A stretch of 64,000 nt of DNA from Synechococcus sp. UW105 (GCF_900473935.1 NZ_UCNN01000027.1:1-64000); one strand, 5' to 3'. Positions 6,379 through 15,912 are shown, numbered from the stretch's first letter. Numbers and translations are program-made. The notes: generated by a model not told the origin, from the sequence alone.

Positions 6379-9048
6379 ATGACCGTCGCGTCTCCGAGCC
6401 TGGAGCCAGTCGATTTCAGCAGTCTGGTTGATTCAGGCATTAATCGTCCTGCCCGCTATATGGGGCATGAACTAGGGGTGGAGCCCCGCGATTGGTTTGC
6501 GGCAAGAGTTCGCTGGGCTCTCACCTATCCAGAGATCTATGAGGTGGGCTCCAGCAATCTGGGCCACATCATCCTTTATTCGATTCTCAATGCTGTGCCG
6601 GGGCAGCTTTGTGATCGCGCTTATTTGCCAGCAGCTGACCTGGCGACACGTCTGCGGGAGCGGCAGCAGGCGTTGTTCGCCGTCGAGAGCCGTCGACCGC
6701 TGCCGGCCTTTGACATTCTTGGTTTCAGTCTCAGCTACGAACTCGGCGCCACCAACATCCTGGAGATGCTTGATTTGGCATGGGTTCCGCAGCGGGCCTG
6801 TGATCGTGGAGACCTGCCTCTTGGTGATCCTCAGGCTCCTCCTCTGATCTTTGCGGGTGGTCCCACTGCGACCAGCAACCCCGAGCCCTATGCGGCCTTT
6901 TTCGATTTCTTTGCCCTGGGAGATGGTGAAGAGCTTCTGCCTGAGATCGGTCTGGTGGTGGCCGAGGCCAAGGCTGAAAATTGGAAGCGCTCACGCCTGC
7001 TCCATGACTTGGCCCAGGTGCCTGGTGTCTATGTGCCGTCTCTGTATGCCCCAGGAAAGGATGGGGTGACGGTCGAGCCACTGCATCCGGATCTCCCTCG
7101 TCGTCCGTTGCGGCGGGTGGCCACGCCGATGCCCCATTACGCGATGGGCCTTGTGCCCCATGTGGAGACGGTGCATGACCGGCTCACCGTTGAGATCAGG
7201 CGCGGTTGCACCCGGGGCTGCCGCTTTTGTCAGCCCGGCATGTTGACCCGGCCAGCCCGGGATGTGGAGCCGGAGGCCGTGATCGAAGCAGTGGAGACCG
7301 GGATGAAGCGCACCGGATACAGCGATTTCTCCCTGCTTTCGCTCAGCTGCAGCGATTATCTGGCTCTCCCAGCCGTTGGTGTGGAGCTGCGCAACCGCTT
7401 AGCGGATCAGAACGTCACCCTTCAATTGCCCAGTCAGCGGGTCGATCGTTTCGACGATGACATTGCCCACATCCTTGGAGGAGGGCGTCAGGCTGGCCTG
7501 ACCTTCGCGCCCGAGGCGGGCACCCAACGTCTGCGCGACATCGTCAACAAGGGACTGACAGACGATGACTTGCTCAACGGCATCCGCACAGCGATGCAGA
7601 ACGGCTATCGCAAGGTGAAGCTCTACTTCATGATCGGCTTACCAGGCGAGACGGATGACGATGTGCTCGGCATCGTCGACACCTGCGTGATGCTTCAACA
7701 GAGCTGTCGTGATCTGGGTCGCCTCTCCCTCAACATCACCATCAGTAATTTCACCCCTAAGCCACACACCCCCTTTCAGTGGCACAGCGTTTCGACGGCG
7801 GAGTTCGAACGCCGTCAGAGGCTGTTGCGGGATGCGGCGCGACGCCTCCGTGGCGTGCGCTTCAACTTCACTGATGTGCGGTTGTCGGCGATGGAAGACT
7901 TTGTTGGTCGGGGTGATCGACGTCTCGCAGCGGTGATCGAAGCCGCCTGGCGGGCGGGAGCTGGCATGGATGCCTGGTTTGAGGCGCTTGATCGCACCTA
8001 CACCGCTTGGACGGAGGCCATTGCTGCTGCTGGTCTGGAAGGGCGATATCGCGATCTGGAACTTGGAGGCTGGGGAGCGGCCAATGCCTTGAGTGCCGCC
8101 GATCTCGAGAGCTTTTGCTCCCAGCCACTGCCCTGGGATCACATCGATTCAGGCATTGAGAAGACCTGGCTAGCGGAGGACCTTCAGCGCGCACTGGCAG
8201 CTGCAGTGGTGCCGGACTGTTCTTTTGATGGCTGTAGCAGCTGTGGTGTCTGCGGACCTGACTTGGGGCACAACGTGGTTGTGCCCCCTCCGAGCATTCC
8301 AGTCCAGCGGCCCAGTCAGGCACCCGGCAGTGCAAGGGTCTGCCGGATCCGTTTTCAGTTCAGTAAGACAGGCTCCATGGCTCTCCTCAGTCATCTCGAT
8401 GTGGTGCGCATGCTTGAGCGATCCCTGCGTCGGACAGGCTTGCCGGTGAGTTTCACCGGAGGCTTCCATCCGCTGCCCCGTCTGCAGCTGGCCCTGGCCC
8501 TCCCCCTTGGTGTGGAAGCCCATGGGGAATGGATGGATCTGGAGTTTCTAGACGTGGTCGATCCCGAGCAGGTGATGACGCTCTGGCAAAGGGCTCTGCC
8601 CAACGAGTTCCGATTGCTGTCGGCCAAAGTGGTTCCGGTGTCGGAATCAAGCCTGTCCCAACGCCTGGAGTCTGCTGTTTGGGGCTTCAGGCTGTCTCGG
8701 CTCAGTGGTTCGGATTCTGCTTCGGAGGTTCGATTCGCGGCTGCGGTTCAGAAGGGGTGCACGGCCTTAATGGCTGGGCAACAGTTGATCTGGAAGGACA
8801 CCGACAAGAAGGGAAGGCCGCGTGAACGGGACTGCCGACCATTTCTGCTCAATCTTCAGCTGCATCCCGATCAGCATGAGCAACCTGCTCCCACTGGCGT
8901 TGATGCTGTGGAGTTGCAGTTGCATGCCGCAATTGATCCAATGGGACGCAGCCTCAAGCCGCTGCAGATTCAGTCTTGGCTAAGTGAGGAGCTGGGGATG
9001 GAGCTGCAACTGGAGCAGGTGCAACGAAGCGCTCTGCTGCTGCAGTAA
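6379..9048 (+). CDS. TIGR03960-family radical SAM protein fused to a TIGR03936/DUF2344 domain
   Basis: About 889 residues. The first ~600 residues form a B12-binding-like plus radical SAM module with the cluster motif CTRGCRFC near residue 275 and an EAGTQRLRD segment after it. A Cys-rich stretch CSFDGCSSCGVCG follows. The last ~220 residues form a separate domain (RFQFSKTGSMALLSHLDVVRMLERSLRR) typical of DUF2344. The family often sits next to RNase E/G genes and has been linked to tRNA/rRNA metabolism, but no reaction is established that I know of. Here it immediately precedes rne, which fits that pattern. I chose the ATG at 6379; a TTG at 6343 would add 12 residues. Confidence 0.88.
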   Translation: MTVASPSLEPVDFSSLVDSGINRPARYMGHELGVEPRDWFAARVRWALTYPEIYEVGSSNLGHIILYSILNAVPGQLCDRAYLPAADLATRLRERQQALFAVESRRPLPAFDILGFSLSYELGATNILEMLDLAWVPQRACDRGDLPLGDPQAPPLIFAGGPTATSNPEPYAAFFDFFALGDGEELLPEIGLVVAEAKAENWKRSRLLHDLAQVPGVYVPSLYAPGKDGVTVEPLHPDLPRRPLRRVATPMPHYAMGLVPHVETVHDRLTVEIRRGCTRGCRFCQPGMLTRPARDVEPEAVIEAVETGMKRTGYSDFSLLSLSCSDYLALPAVGVELRNRLADQNVTLQLPSQRVDRFDDDIAHILGGGRQAGLTFAPEAGTQRLRDIVNKGLTDDDLLNGIRTAMQNGYRKVKLYFMIGLPGETDDDVLGIVDTCVMLQQSCRDLGRLSLNITISNFTPKPHTPFQWHSVSTAEFERRQRLLRDAARRLRGVRFNFTDVRLSAMEDFVGRGDRRLAAVIEAAWRAGAGMDAWFEALDRTYTAWTEAIAAAGLEGRYRDLELGGWGAANALSAADLESFCSQPLPWDHIDSGIEKTWLAEDLQRALAAAVVPDCSFDGCSSCGVCGPDLGHNVVVPPPSIPVQRPSQAPGSARVCRIRFQFSKTGSMALLSHLDVVRMLERSLRRTGLPVSFTGGFHPLPRLQLALALPLGVEAHGEWMDLEFLDVVDPEQVMTLWQRALPNEFRLLSAKVVPVSESSLSQRLESAVWGFRLSRLSGSDSASEVRFAAAVQKGCTALMAGQQLIWKDTDKKGRPRERDCRPFLLNLQLHPDQHEQPAPTGVDAVELQLHAAIDPMGRSLKPLQIQSWLSEELGMELQLEQVQRSALLLQ

Positions 9049-9326
9049 CAGGAAGGGCCCGGTGCTAAGTTGACTTCAAGACGAAAGGCTTTGGGCGTTA
9101 TCGCCATTGCCACGTCCCGACCTTTCACTTCCCAGATCCTGAGGAACGAGAGGCCCATCGCCTCCGGTACTTCGACCCGTCAGCGTCGAAGCCGAGTGCC
9201 AATCAGAGGAGTTTTAGCTCCGCTTCATTCCAAGGCTTCGGCCCAAATCTTTCCTTTCACCCAACCCTTGGACCAATTGGTCATGGGCTGGACTTACGCC
9301 CCTGTGGGCGATCCCTGAACGTTTCC
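9049..9326 (+). promoter_or_regulatory. rne 5' leader with hairpins
   Basis: A 278-base non-coding stretch between the radical SAM gene and rne. It contains a 7-bp hairpin CTTCGAC/GTCGAAG (9170-9191, 8-nt loop) and a perfect 12-bp palindrome GACCAATTGGTC at 9271-9282, about 45 bases before the rne start. A TTGACT hexamer at 9070-9075 could be a -35 box. Long rne leaders are known to mediate RNase E autoregulation in other bacteria. That this leader does so is inference. Confidence 0.45.
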
Positions 9327-11285
9327 ATGCCTCAGCAGATTGTCATCGCCGAGCAGCTGCGCATCGCAGCGTTGCTCTCTGATGAACGGGTTGATGAACT
9401 CATTGTTGCCCAAGGTCGGTATCAGATCGGCGACGTTTATCTCGGCACTGTTGAGAACGTCCTGCCGGGAATTGATGCAGCTTTCGTCAACATTGGTGAG
9501 AGTGAGAAAAATGGTTTCATTCATGTCACCGATCTCGGCCCCCTGCGCCTGAAAAAAGGCTCGGCAGGCATCACCGAGTTGCTTGAGCCCCGCCAGAAGG
9601 TGCTGGTGCAGGTGATGAAGGAACCCACCGGTACCAAAGGGCCGCGGTTGACGGGCAACCTTGCTTTGCCTGGCCGTTATCTCGTGCTGCAGCCGAGTGG
9701 CCAGGGTGTGAATATCTCCCGCCGCATTGCCGCTGAAGGGGAACGCAACCGTTTGCGGGCCCTTGGGGTGCTGGTCAAGCCGCCAGGGGCCGGCTTGCTG
9801 ATCCGCACCGAAGCCGAAGGGATCAGTGAAGAACTGCTGATCGATGACCTTGAGGCTCTTCTTCGCCAGTGGGAGGCGATTCAGAAGGCCGCCGAGTCGG
9901 CTGTTCCGCCTGTGCTGCTGAATCGTGACGAGGATTTTATTCATCGCATCCTGCGGGACCATGCCTCCCCTGAGCTGATGCGGGTGGTGCTCGATGATTC
10001 AGCGGCTGTTGATCGGGTGCAGGAGTTCCTCGGACAGGACGACAGCAATGTGTTGGTGGAAGCCCACAGCGAACCCTCAGAGCTGCTGGAGCACTTCAAG
10101 GTCAACGCGGCCATCCGTGATGCCCTCAAGCCCCGAGTTGATCTGCCTTCTGGTGGCTACGTGATCATCGAGCCCACGGAGGCGCTCACGGTGATCGACG
10201 TCAACTCCGGTTCGTTCACCCGTTCCGCCAATGCTCGAGAGACGGTGCTCTGGACCAACTGTGAGGCGGCTGTTGAGATCGCTCGTCAGCTCAAACTGCG
10301 CAACATCGGTGGAGTGATCATCGTCGATTTCATCGACATGGATTCACGGCGTGATCAGTTGCAGTTGCTGGAGCACTTCACCGCCGCCATCCGTGACGAT
10401 GCTGCACGCCCTCAGATCGCCCAGCTTTCCGAACTCGGCCTGGTGGAGCTCACCCGCAAGCGCCAAGGGCAGAACATCTATGAACTGTTTGGCCGGGCTT
10501 GTCCCAGCTGCGGAGGACTCGGCCATGTCGCCGTTTTGCCAGGGAAAGATCTCCTACAGCCTTTAGCCACCGCCTCCGGAATGGTGCGTTCGGCTGCATC
10601 GGCTCGCGCTGAAGTCGTCCCCGCTGGCGAAGGTGGCAGCCGCCGCCGCCGGGGTGGTCGTGGCCGCTCTGCCCCCCAAGTGGCTGCGGTGTCGGAGGGA
10701 ACGGCTGAACCGTCCAACACAGCGATCGACGAGGCGGCTGTTCCCGCTGTCAGCCCTGCAGTCGAAGCACCGACGCGTCGCCCGGAACCTGAATTGGTTG
10801 CCGTTCCGATGAGTGATGACCAGGAGCAGGTGTTTGGTTGGCTTGGCCTCAGCCCTGCTCTGCTTCTCGAGAATCCGCCAGAAACCGAGAACCTGATGGT
10901 GCGTGTGGTTCGTCCAGGCGATAGCGAGGAAGCGGTGCTGGAACAGGCTCGTCAGCAACTGGCAACCAGCTCCGGCCGCCGTCGCCGCCGGGGTGGTCGT
11001 GGAGTGAGTCGTGGCAATGGCCGTTCCAGTGCTGCCTCCGATGCGAATGGCAAGGCTTCGCTGCCTGACGAGTCATCCGCCCCATTGCTGGTTGAGATCA
11101 CACCTCTAGAAGCCACAATTCCTGCAGTGGATCCGAGCCCTGCGCCTCAGTCCACCCTGTCCACTGCCGCCGTTGAATCGACAGCAGCAGTATCTCCTCC
11201 TGAGGCAGAACCGGCGGAAGCCGATAGTGGAGAGCAGGAGCCGCGTCGTCGTCGTCGTCGCTCCTCGGCTGCAGTCGCTGATTAA
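9327..11285 (+). CDS. rne: Ribonuclease E/G
   Basis: A 652-residue endoribonuclease for mRNA decay and rRNA/tRNA processing. The N-terminal S1 domain ([23 protein letters not shown]) is followed by the catalytic domain with metal-binding aspartates in VIDVNSGS (near 290) and VDFIDMDS (near 336), then the Zn-link motif CPSCGG near 392. The C-terminal ~250 residues are disordered and carry three Arg-rich patches ([18 protein letters not shown] and [10 protein letters not shown]). The last reads RRRRRRSSA, the nonapeptide known in cyanobacterial RNase E to bind PNPase. The membrane-anchored E. coli-type scaffold is absent. rnhB follows 13 bases downstream. Confidence 0.96.
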   Translation: MPQQIVIAEQLRIAALLSDERVDELIVAQGRYQIGDVYLGTVENVLPGIDAAFVNIGESEKNGFIHVTDLGPLRLKKGSAGITELLEPRQKVLVQVMKEPTGTKGPRLTGNLALPGRYLVLQPSGQGVNISRRIAAEGERNRLRALGVLVKPPGAGLLIRTEAEGISEELLIDDLEALLRQWEAIQKAAESAVPPVLLNRDEDFIHRILRDHASPELMRVVLDDSAAVDRVQEFLGQDDSNVLVEAHSEPSELLEHFKVNAAIRDALKPRVDLPSGGYVIIEPTEALTVIDVNSGSFTRSANARETVLWTNCEAAVEIARQLKLRNIGGVIIVDFIDMDSRRDQLQLLEHFTAAIRDDAARPQIAQLSELGLVELTRKRQGQNIYELFGRACPSCGGLGHVAVLPGKDLLQPLATASGMVRSAASARAEVVPAGEGGSRRRRGGRGRSAPQVAAVSEGTAEPSNTAIDEAAVPAVSPAVEAPTRRPEPELVAVPMSDDQEQVFGWLGLSPALLLENPPETENLMVRVVRPGDSEEAVLEQARQQLATSSGRRRRRGGRGVSRGNGRSSAASDANGKASLPDESSAPLLVEITPLEATIPAVDPSPAPQSTLSTAAVESTAAVSPPEAEPAEADSGEQEPRRRRRRSSAAVAD

Positions 11286-11298
11286 GGGCGATCCACTG

Positions 11299-11883
11299 AT
11301 GACGGCCTGGGAGGCAGGAGTCGATGAGGTGGGTCGCGGTTGCTGGTTCGGCCCCGTCTTCGCGGGAGCCGTCGTGTTGTCGACCCAGGCAGCGATCGAA
11401 CTGCGTCAGTTGGGCCTCACCGATAGCAAAGCGCTCACTCCACGAAAGCGGGCGCGGCTCGTGCCTTTGATCGAAAGTGCTGCGACTGCCTGGGCGCTTG
11501 GTCAGGCCTCTGCCCTAGAGGTGGATGGCCATGGCATTCGCACAGCCACGGAGCTCGCCATGCTGCGTGCCCTGCAGCGTTTGCCCTTGCAGCCTGCACT
11601 CGTGCTGGTCGATGGGGTGTTGCCTCTGCGACTCTGGCCCCATCCGCAGCAGACGATCGTTCGCGGTGATAGCAGCAACGCGGCCATTGCGGCCGCAAGC
11701 GTGCTGGCGAAGGAGGCCCGGGATGCACTGATCCGACGCTTGGCGGAACGATTCCCCTCGTATGGGCTGGAACGCCATGCCGGATATGGAACGGCCATTC
11801 ATCGCCAAGCCCTGCTCTCTCAAGGCCCAACAGCGATGCATCGGCGTTCGTTTCTGAAGAAGGTGTTGCCGCCGCTCGGCTGA
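11299..11883 (+). CDS. rnhB: Ribonuclease HII
   Basis: A 194-residue enzyme that removes ribonucleotides from DNA-RNA hybrids. Family motifs are visible: [19 protein letters not shown], with the first catalytic Asp-Glu pair (residues ~8-9); [10 protein letters not shown]; a central Asp in LVDGVLPL; and [22 protein letters not shown]. The ATG at 11299 places the catalytic DE at the expected distance from the N-terminus. It sits 13 bases after the rne stop, so the two RNA-processing genes are probably cotranscribed. The stop codon and that of the convergent DUF1997 gene sit in a small CTGAAC/GTTCAG dyad. Confidence 0.94.
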   Translation: MTAWEAGVDEVGRGCWFGPVFAGAVVLSTQAAIELRQLGLTDSKALTPRKRARLVPLIESAATAWALGQASALEVDGHGIRTATELAMLRALQRLPLQPALVLVDGVLPLRLWPHPQQTIVRGDSSNAAIAAASVLAKEARDALIRRLAERFPSYGLERHAGYGTAIHRQALLSQGPTAMHRRSFLKKVLPPLG

Positions 11884-11892
11884 ACCGCGCGT

Positions 11893-12435
11893 TCAGTCGA
11901 CGCTGGTGGAGGCGCACCATTGCTTGAAATCACAGACAAGCTGGCGACCAACTCTTCCTTTGATGGTGAGCAGGATTCCATTGAGGATTGATTCCCCAGT
12001 ACTTTCCAGCACCTTGCGCGGGATCAGGCGCAGCAGCGGTGGCTGGCTGACCGCGACTCCGAGAGTGGCAACGCCTTTGAGGCCCGTGCTGCTGGCTTCC
12101 AGAACAGATTCCAGGCTGAGTTGAAAATCGTCGACCAAACCGAGCCCTTCAAGCTGGGCATCGACCGCTCGCATGATCAGGGTCTGTCCCTCCCGGAGCA
12201 CTTCCAGAGACACCACAGGTTTGACCTGCAACTGGAAAACCTGAATGGTGGTCACCGTGTAGCGGTAATGACCCGGTTGGATCAGGGAGAGCTGGCTGGG
12301 ATCGAGCAAAGCCTTCACCACCCGATCCTCTTCCTGCAGATAGTCCGGCAGGCGATCAATCTCGGCTTGTACCGGCAGATCAAGCTGCTGGCTGGCGCTG
12401 AAGGCCAGAGGCATGGGCGTTGGCTGACGCGGCAT
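11893..12435 (-). CDS. DUF1997 family protein
   Basis: A 180-residue soluble protein of a family found in cyanobacteria and plastids, with no firmly known reaction. Recognisable segments are LPDYLQEEDRVVKALLDPSQLSLIQ near the N-terminus, a run of beta-strand-like sequence in the middle, and LLRLIPRKVLESTGESILNGILLTIKGR near the C-terminus. No signal peptide or membrane helix is seen. I chose the ATG at 12435 (MPRQPTP...), because a longer frame to 12483 would overlap the divergent pheA start. It converges with rnhB. Confidence 0.8.
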   Translation of the reverse strand: MPRQPTPMPLAFSASQQLDLPVQAEIDRLPDYLQEEDRVVKALLDPSQLSLIQPGHYRYTVTTIQVFQLQVKPVVSLEVLREGQTLIMRAVDAQLEGLGLVDDFQLSLESVLEASSTGLKGVATLGVAVSQPPLLRLIPRKVLESTGESILNGILLTIKGRVGRQLVCDFKQWCASTSVD

Positions 12436-12464
12436 GATCCTATCGAGTGTTTGTGCGCCTACCG

Positions 12465-13307
12465 ATGCCGAACTCAGTGGCATTCCTTGGCCCCGAGGGC
12501 ACCTACGGAGAGCGTGCGGCCCTTGCGTTGCTGAGGCTGGAAGGATTGGAGCATGCCCAGCTTGTGCCCTGTGTTGGTTTGCGTTCCGTTGTGGAGCATG
12601 TGGCGGATGGGCGCTGTGATGCGGCTGTCGTGCCGGTTGAGAACTCCGTTGAGGGCGGCGTCACCGCCAGCCTTGATGCGCTCTGGTCCAATCCCGATCT
12701 CTGCATCCGTCGTGCCCTAGTGCTGCCAATCCGCCATGCGTTGCTGAGCAGCGGCCGGCTTGAAGAGATCTCAGAGGTGTTGTCCCATCCCCAGGCCCTC
12801 GCTCAGTGCAGTGGTTGGCTTGCCAAACACCTGCCCGATGCCCTGCAGCTAGCGACCACCTCCACCGCTGAGGCGGCTCGGATGGTGCAGGGAAGTCGCT
12901 TCCGCGCCGCGATTGCCAGTCATTCGCTCCATCAGCAGGGCGAGCTGTCGGAGCTGGCGTTTCCGATCAATGATGCACCCGGTAACTGCACTCGTTTTCT
13001 GTTCTTACAGCGAGGGGAGCGACGTCAGGATGGAGACGTTGCCAGCCTGGCCTTCTCCCTGCATCGCAATGCACCTGGAGCCCTTCTCGAGGCTCTTGCG
13101 GCAGTGGCAGACCTGGCCATGAATATGAGTCGGATTGAATCGCGGCCCTCAAAGCGTGAGCTCGGTGAGTATGTGTTCTTTGTGGATGTGGAGCTGCCCG
13201 ACGGGGGGGGGACATTGCTGCATCAGCTCACGCAAAGACTTCTCCCCCTTTGTGAGCATCTGGCCCACTTTGGTGCCTATCCCAGTAGCGAATTGGAGGA
13301 AAGCTGA
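12465..13307 (+). CDS. pheA: Prephenate dehydratase
   Basis: A 280-residue enzyme making phenylpyruvate from prephenate in phenylalanine synthesis. The N-terminus has VAFLGPEGTYGERAAL, followed by VPVENSVEGGVTASLD and the catalytic Thr-Arg-Phe in NCTRFLFL. The C-terminal ~85 residues form an ACT regulatory domain with MNMSRIESRPSKRELGEYVFFVD, the expected Phe-binding ESRP motif. It is a monofunctional type without a chorismate mutase domain. The ATG at 12465 starts directly before the core; a GTG at 12447 would add six residues. It is divergent from the DUF1997 gene. Confidence 0.94.
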   Translation: MPNSVAFLGPEGTYGERAALALLRLEGLEHAQLVPCVGLRSVVEHVADGRCDAAVVPVENSVEGGVTASLDALWSNPDLCIRRALVLPIRHALLSSGRLEEISEVLSHPQALAQCSGWLAKHLPDALQLATTSTAEAARMVQGSRFRAAIASHSLHQQGELSELAFPINDAPGNCTRFLFLQRGERRQDGDVASLAFSLHRNAPGALLEALAAVADLAMNMSRIESRPSKRELGEYVFFVDVELPDGGGTLLHQLTQRLLPLCEHLAHFGAYPSSELEES

Positions 13308-13314
13308 CTGGAGC

Positions 13315-13893
13315 TCATTTTGCGTCGCCCGATCCCTCAGGAAGGGGTTGCAGTTGGCTTGGGTGCAAGTGTTCCCATCGTTCGAACGGTTGTACAACCC
13401 AAGGATTGCCGGGCAGTTCCATGGCCCAGAAGTCGGGCTTTATCCGGCTGCTCGTTTTGAGCCAAAGCACTGCGGTTTTGATCAACTCCGGTTGCAGAGT
13501 CTCCTGAAGCCAGTGTCGGGATGCATGCAGGGTGTCACCACTGTCGACCAGGTCGTCCACCAGTAGCAGCTTCGGGCCGAGGGCCTCGCAGGTGTGGGCT
13601 AGCTGGTTCCCAATCCTGAGTTCTTCCTGCGCACGGCCATTCCCTCCCCCATAGCTGCTGGCGGCCATGATCACCAGGGGCCGCTTGAACAGACGGGAGA
13701 GCGTGTCTCCCACCCGTAGCCCCCCTCTAGAGAGGGCGACGACCTGATCAAAGCTGTGTCCGGAGTGCAGCAGCTGCAGGGCGAGATGTTCAATCAGACG
13801 GTGGTAATGCGCCCAGCTCACCCGCAGTTCCCCATCACTGGGATCGCAGATGGGCTCTGGCCTAAGAGGTTTCTCAACGACAGGTTTAACCAC
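13315..13893 (-). CDS. Phosphoribosyltransferase-domain protein
   Basis: About 192 residues with a type I phosphoribosyltransferase fold: SRGGLRVGDTLSRLF for the PP loop region and the PRPP motif LLVDDLVDSGDTLHAS. The substrate is not clear; the layout resembles xanthine/guanine phosphoribosyltransferases but the hood region is not recognisable. The open frame continues upstream into the methyltransferase gene, so the start must be near that gene's stop. I placed it at the GTG at 13893; no good ribosome binding site was found, so the start is uncertain. It probably shares a transcript with the two genes upstream. Confidence 0.75.
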   Translation of the reverse strand: MVKPVVEKPLRPEPICDPSDGELRVSWAHYHRLIEHLALQLLHSGHSFDQVVALSRGGLRVGDTLSRLFKRPLVIMAASSYGGGNGRAQEELRIGNQLAHTCEALGPKLLLVDDLVDSGDTLHASRHWLQETLQPELIKTAVLWLKTSSRIKPDFWAMELPGNPWVVQPFERWEHLHPSQLQPLPEGSGDAK

Positions 13894-13916
13894 AGCTTTG
13901 CGGAGTATCGATCGAA

Positions 13917-14867
13917 TCAGGTTTGGCCTCGAGAGCTGCGGAAGACACCGAACTGCATCAGCCCGGTCGCGAAGGCCCAATGCATCAGCAGCAAGGTTGG
14001 AGTCTCTCTCAAGCCTTGGAATAAGGCCGATGGTCCTAGCCGCAGGACCACTCCAGGGCGGCGGACCCCTTCGGCGATCGAATCGATCCAGGAGGGGAGG
14101 GTGGCCTTGGTCCAATCATCCACCTGAATCGCTCCGCGTTGGTGGATGCTCGCCACCAGGTTGTGGTGAAACCCCTTGATGCTGGAGAACTCGGGATGGG
14201 CCCATTGGGTGAGGAGATGGTGCATCACCGAGCGTTCGATTGCGTTCATCTCGCCATCGCTTGGGTCTCGCCGGTTCCAGTCCGCGACTGCCAGAGTTCC
14301 GCCAGATTTCAAGACCCTCAGCAGCTCATCGGCATAGCGCTGCTTGTCAGGCATGTGAGGCCCTGCCTCAACGCTCCAGACGGCATCGAACTGCTGATCA
14401 TCCAGTTTCAGATCGAGCGCATCCATCACGGCAAAGCGGCAGGTGCTTGCCTCTGGGGTCAAGGCTGTGGCTCTGGCGACCTGTGCTGGGCTGATGCTGA
14501 TCCCGAGCACGTTAAAGCCGTAATCGCGGGCGAGGATCCGTGCACTGCCGCCGATCCCACACCCCACGTCGAGCACGCTGGAGCCTGCGGGGAGTTGGTC
14601 GAGACCACTCCAGTGCACAAGGGCATGCACGAAGTCGGCCTTGGCGTCTCGGAAATCGCGTTGACGTGGCGGGTCACCATAGTGACCGAGGTGCACATGC
14701 TCACCCCAAAGAGATTCCAGCAGGCGATCGTTTGTCCAGGCGTCGTAGGCCGCCGCCACACTGTCGCTCGAGTGATAGGCGCGATTGCGCTTGGTCCAAA
14801 CGACCACGCCAGCAACGATCGCAACAGACAGGGCTACGGCGACCCCGAGCACAGCTGAGGTATTCAT
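13917..14867 (-). CDS. MPBQ/MSBQ-type methyltransferase (plastoquinone and tocopherol synthesis)
   Basis: A 316-residue SAM-dependent methyltransferase with an N-terminal membrane anchor (VLGVAVALSVAIVAGVVVW). The core resembles Synechocystis Sll0418 as I remember it: YDAWTNDRLLESLWGEHVHLGHYG, SAM motif I VLDVGCGIGGSARILA, GISISPAQVARAT and WSVEAGPHMPDK. That enzyme methylates 2-methyl-6-phytyl/solanesyl-benzoquinol. The C-terminal region, with LPSWIDSI and a final hydrophobic segment, also agrees. A gamma-tocopherol methyltransferase is a weaker alternative. The ATG overlaps the upstream gene's stop as TGATG, so translation is coupled. Confidence 0.85.
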   Translation of the reverse strand: MNTSAVLGVAVALSVAIVAGVVVWTKRNRAYHSSDSVAAAYDAWTNDRLLESLWGEHVHLGHYGDPPRQRDFRDAKADFVHALVHWSGLDQLPAGSSVLDVGCGIGGSARILARDYGFNVLGISISPAQVARATALTPEASTCRFAVMDALDLKLDDQQFDAVWSVEAGPHMPDKQRYADELLRVLKSGGTLAVADWNRRDPSDGEMNAIERSVMHHLLTQWAHPEFSSIKGFHHNLVASIHQRGAIQVDDWTKATLPSWIDSIAEGVRRPGVVLRLGPSALFQGLRETPTLLLMHWAFATGLMQFGVFRSSRGQT

Positions 14868-15517
14868 CAGTCGACGTTGGCCAGGGTGTCGCGCAGCACG
14901 GTGCGAGCGGCAAGCTGACGCCGGGTCTCATCGAGCATCTCGAATTCCAGCTTCAGGCGCTCGCTGGTATCAGTGAGTTCGAGTAGCTCTTGCTGTTGTT
15001 CAGCGACTGGTCCACCGAGATGGGCCCCAATCCAGAACGACAACTCTCGCGGCAGTTCAGGTAGGTCTTCAGGCAGTGCTGCTGGCGAGTCGGTGAGTTT
15101 GCCAGTCAGTTCCACAACATCTCTGAGGGCTTGGCTGACGTTCTGGGCAAGTTCTGTGAGCTGGTCGCGGTCCTCGACAGGATCGTCTTCGATCCAACTC
15201 ACCATTGCCGTCCTGTAGGGGGCCTCACGGACCACGTCAAGCACGCGGAACCTTTGCTGGCCGAGGGTGACAATATTGCTCCGGCCATCATCTGATGTCT
15301 GATGCTGAAGGATCTCAGCGCAGCATCCAATCGATGCCATGGTCTGAGTGTTCGGGTTCCAGCGCACCACACCGAAGCGGCGATCATCCTCCAAAACGGT
15401 CTGCAGCATCATTCGATAGCGAGACTCGAAGATGTGCAATGGCAACACGTCCCTAGGGAACAGGACGATATCCGGCAGAGGGAAGAGGGGTAACTCTCTG
15501 ACGGACAGGTCAGCCAC
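14867..15517 (-). CDS. Lon-protease N-terminal substrate-binding-domain protein
   Basis: A 216-residue stand-alone LON_substr_bdg (PUA-like) protein with no protease domain. The N-terminus is diagnostic: ELPLFPLPDIVLFPRDVLPLHIFESRYRMM. It then has a beta-rich body, IGCCAEILQ and RFRVLDVVREAPYRTA, and a helical C-terminus. Such proteins are widespread in cyanobacteria with unknown role; substrate recognition or protein quality control is a guess. It heads a minus-strand unit with the methyltransferase (one-base overlap). The start ATG at 15517 directly precedes the conserved segment. Confidence 0.88.
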   Translation of the reverse strand: MADLSVRELPLFPLPDIVLFPRDVLPLHIFESRYRMMLQTVLEDDRRFGVVRWNPNTQTMASIGCCAEILQHQTSDDGRSNIVTLGQQRFRVLDVVREAPYRTAMVSWIEDDPVEDRDQLTELAQNVSQALRDVVELTGKLTDSPAALPEDLPELPRELSFWIGAHLGGPVAEQQQELLELTDTSERLKLEFEMLDETRRQLAARTVLRDTLANVD

Positions 15518-15543
15518 TAGAGATGGATTCCGAGAACGATGAT

Positions 15544-15562
15544 TTTAGGCAGCTGGCCTAAA
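15544..15562. repeat. Small perfect hairpin between rpsJ and the Lon-domain gene
   Basis: TTTAGGC - AGCTG - GCCTAAA forms a perfect 7-bp stem just after the rpsJ stop and before the Lon-domain start, both on the minus strand. No T-run follows on either strand, so it is not a convincing intrinsic terminator. It may mark the end of the str transcript. Confidence 0.45.
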
Positions 15563-15575
15563 GGGCGTGGAGAGC

Positions 15576-15896
15576 TCAGAGCTTGACTTCGATGTCAACG
15601 CCACTGGGTAGATCCAACTTCATCAGGGCGTCGATCGTTTTAGCCGAAGGGCTGTAGATGTCGATGATCCTGCGATGGGTACGGGTCTCAAAGTGCTCGC
15701 GAGAATCCTTATCCACGTGGGGAGAACGCAGGACGCAGTAGATCTTGCGCTTTGTCGGCAAGGGGATGGGACCGATGGCGGTTGCAGCCGTGTTGTCGGC
15801 GGTTTCAATGATTTTGTCGCAGGAGAGATCCAGCATGCGGCGGTCAAACGCCTTCAGGCGGATGCGGATCTTCTGCTGAGCAATGGCGGTGGACAT
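15576..15896 (-). CDS. rpsJ: 30S ribosomal protein S10
   Basis: A 106-residue S10, a 30S head protein that also acts as NusE in antitermination in other bacteria. Diagnostic segments are [44 protein letters not shown] and [16 protein letters not shown]. It is the last gene of the str operon (rpsL-rpsG-fusA-tuf-rpsJ), where cyanobacteria keep it instead of at the head of the S10 operon. A 153-base spacer separates it from tuf and holds two hairpins. Confidence 0.97.
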   Translation of the reverse strand: MSTAIAQQKIRIRLKAFDRRMLDLSCDKIIETADNTAATAIGPIPLPTKRKIYCVLRSPHVDKDSREHFETRTHRRIIDIYSPSAKTIDALMKLDLPSGVDIEVKL

Positions 15897-15912
15897 AGGA
15901 AGCGCAGAGACG

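Noticed and set aside
9070-9318. 82-codon frame in the rne leader
   Set aside because: Weak start, basic low-complexity product, and it ends just before rne; better explained as a long leader.
11880-11896. CTGAAC/GTTCAG dyad at the rnhB-DUF1997 junction as a bidirectional terminator
   Set aside because: Only 6 bp with no T-runs; it mainly reflects two TGA stops facing each other.
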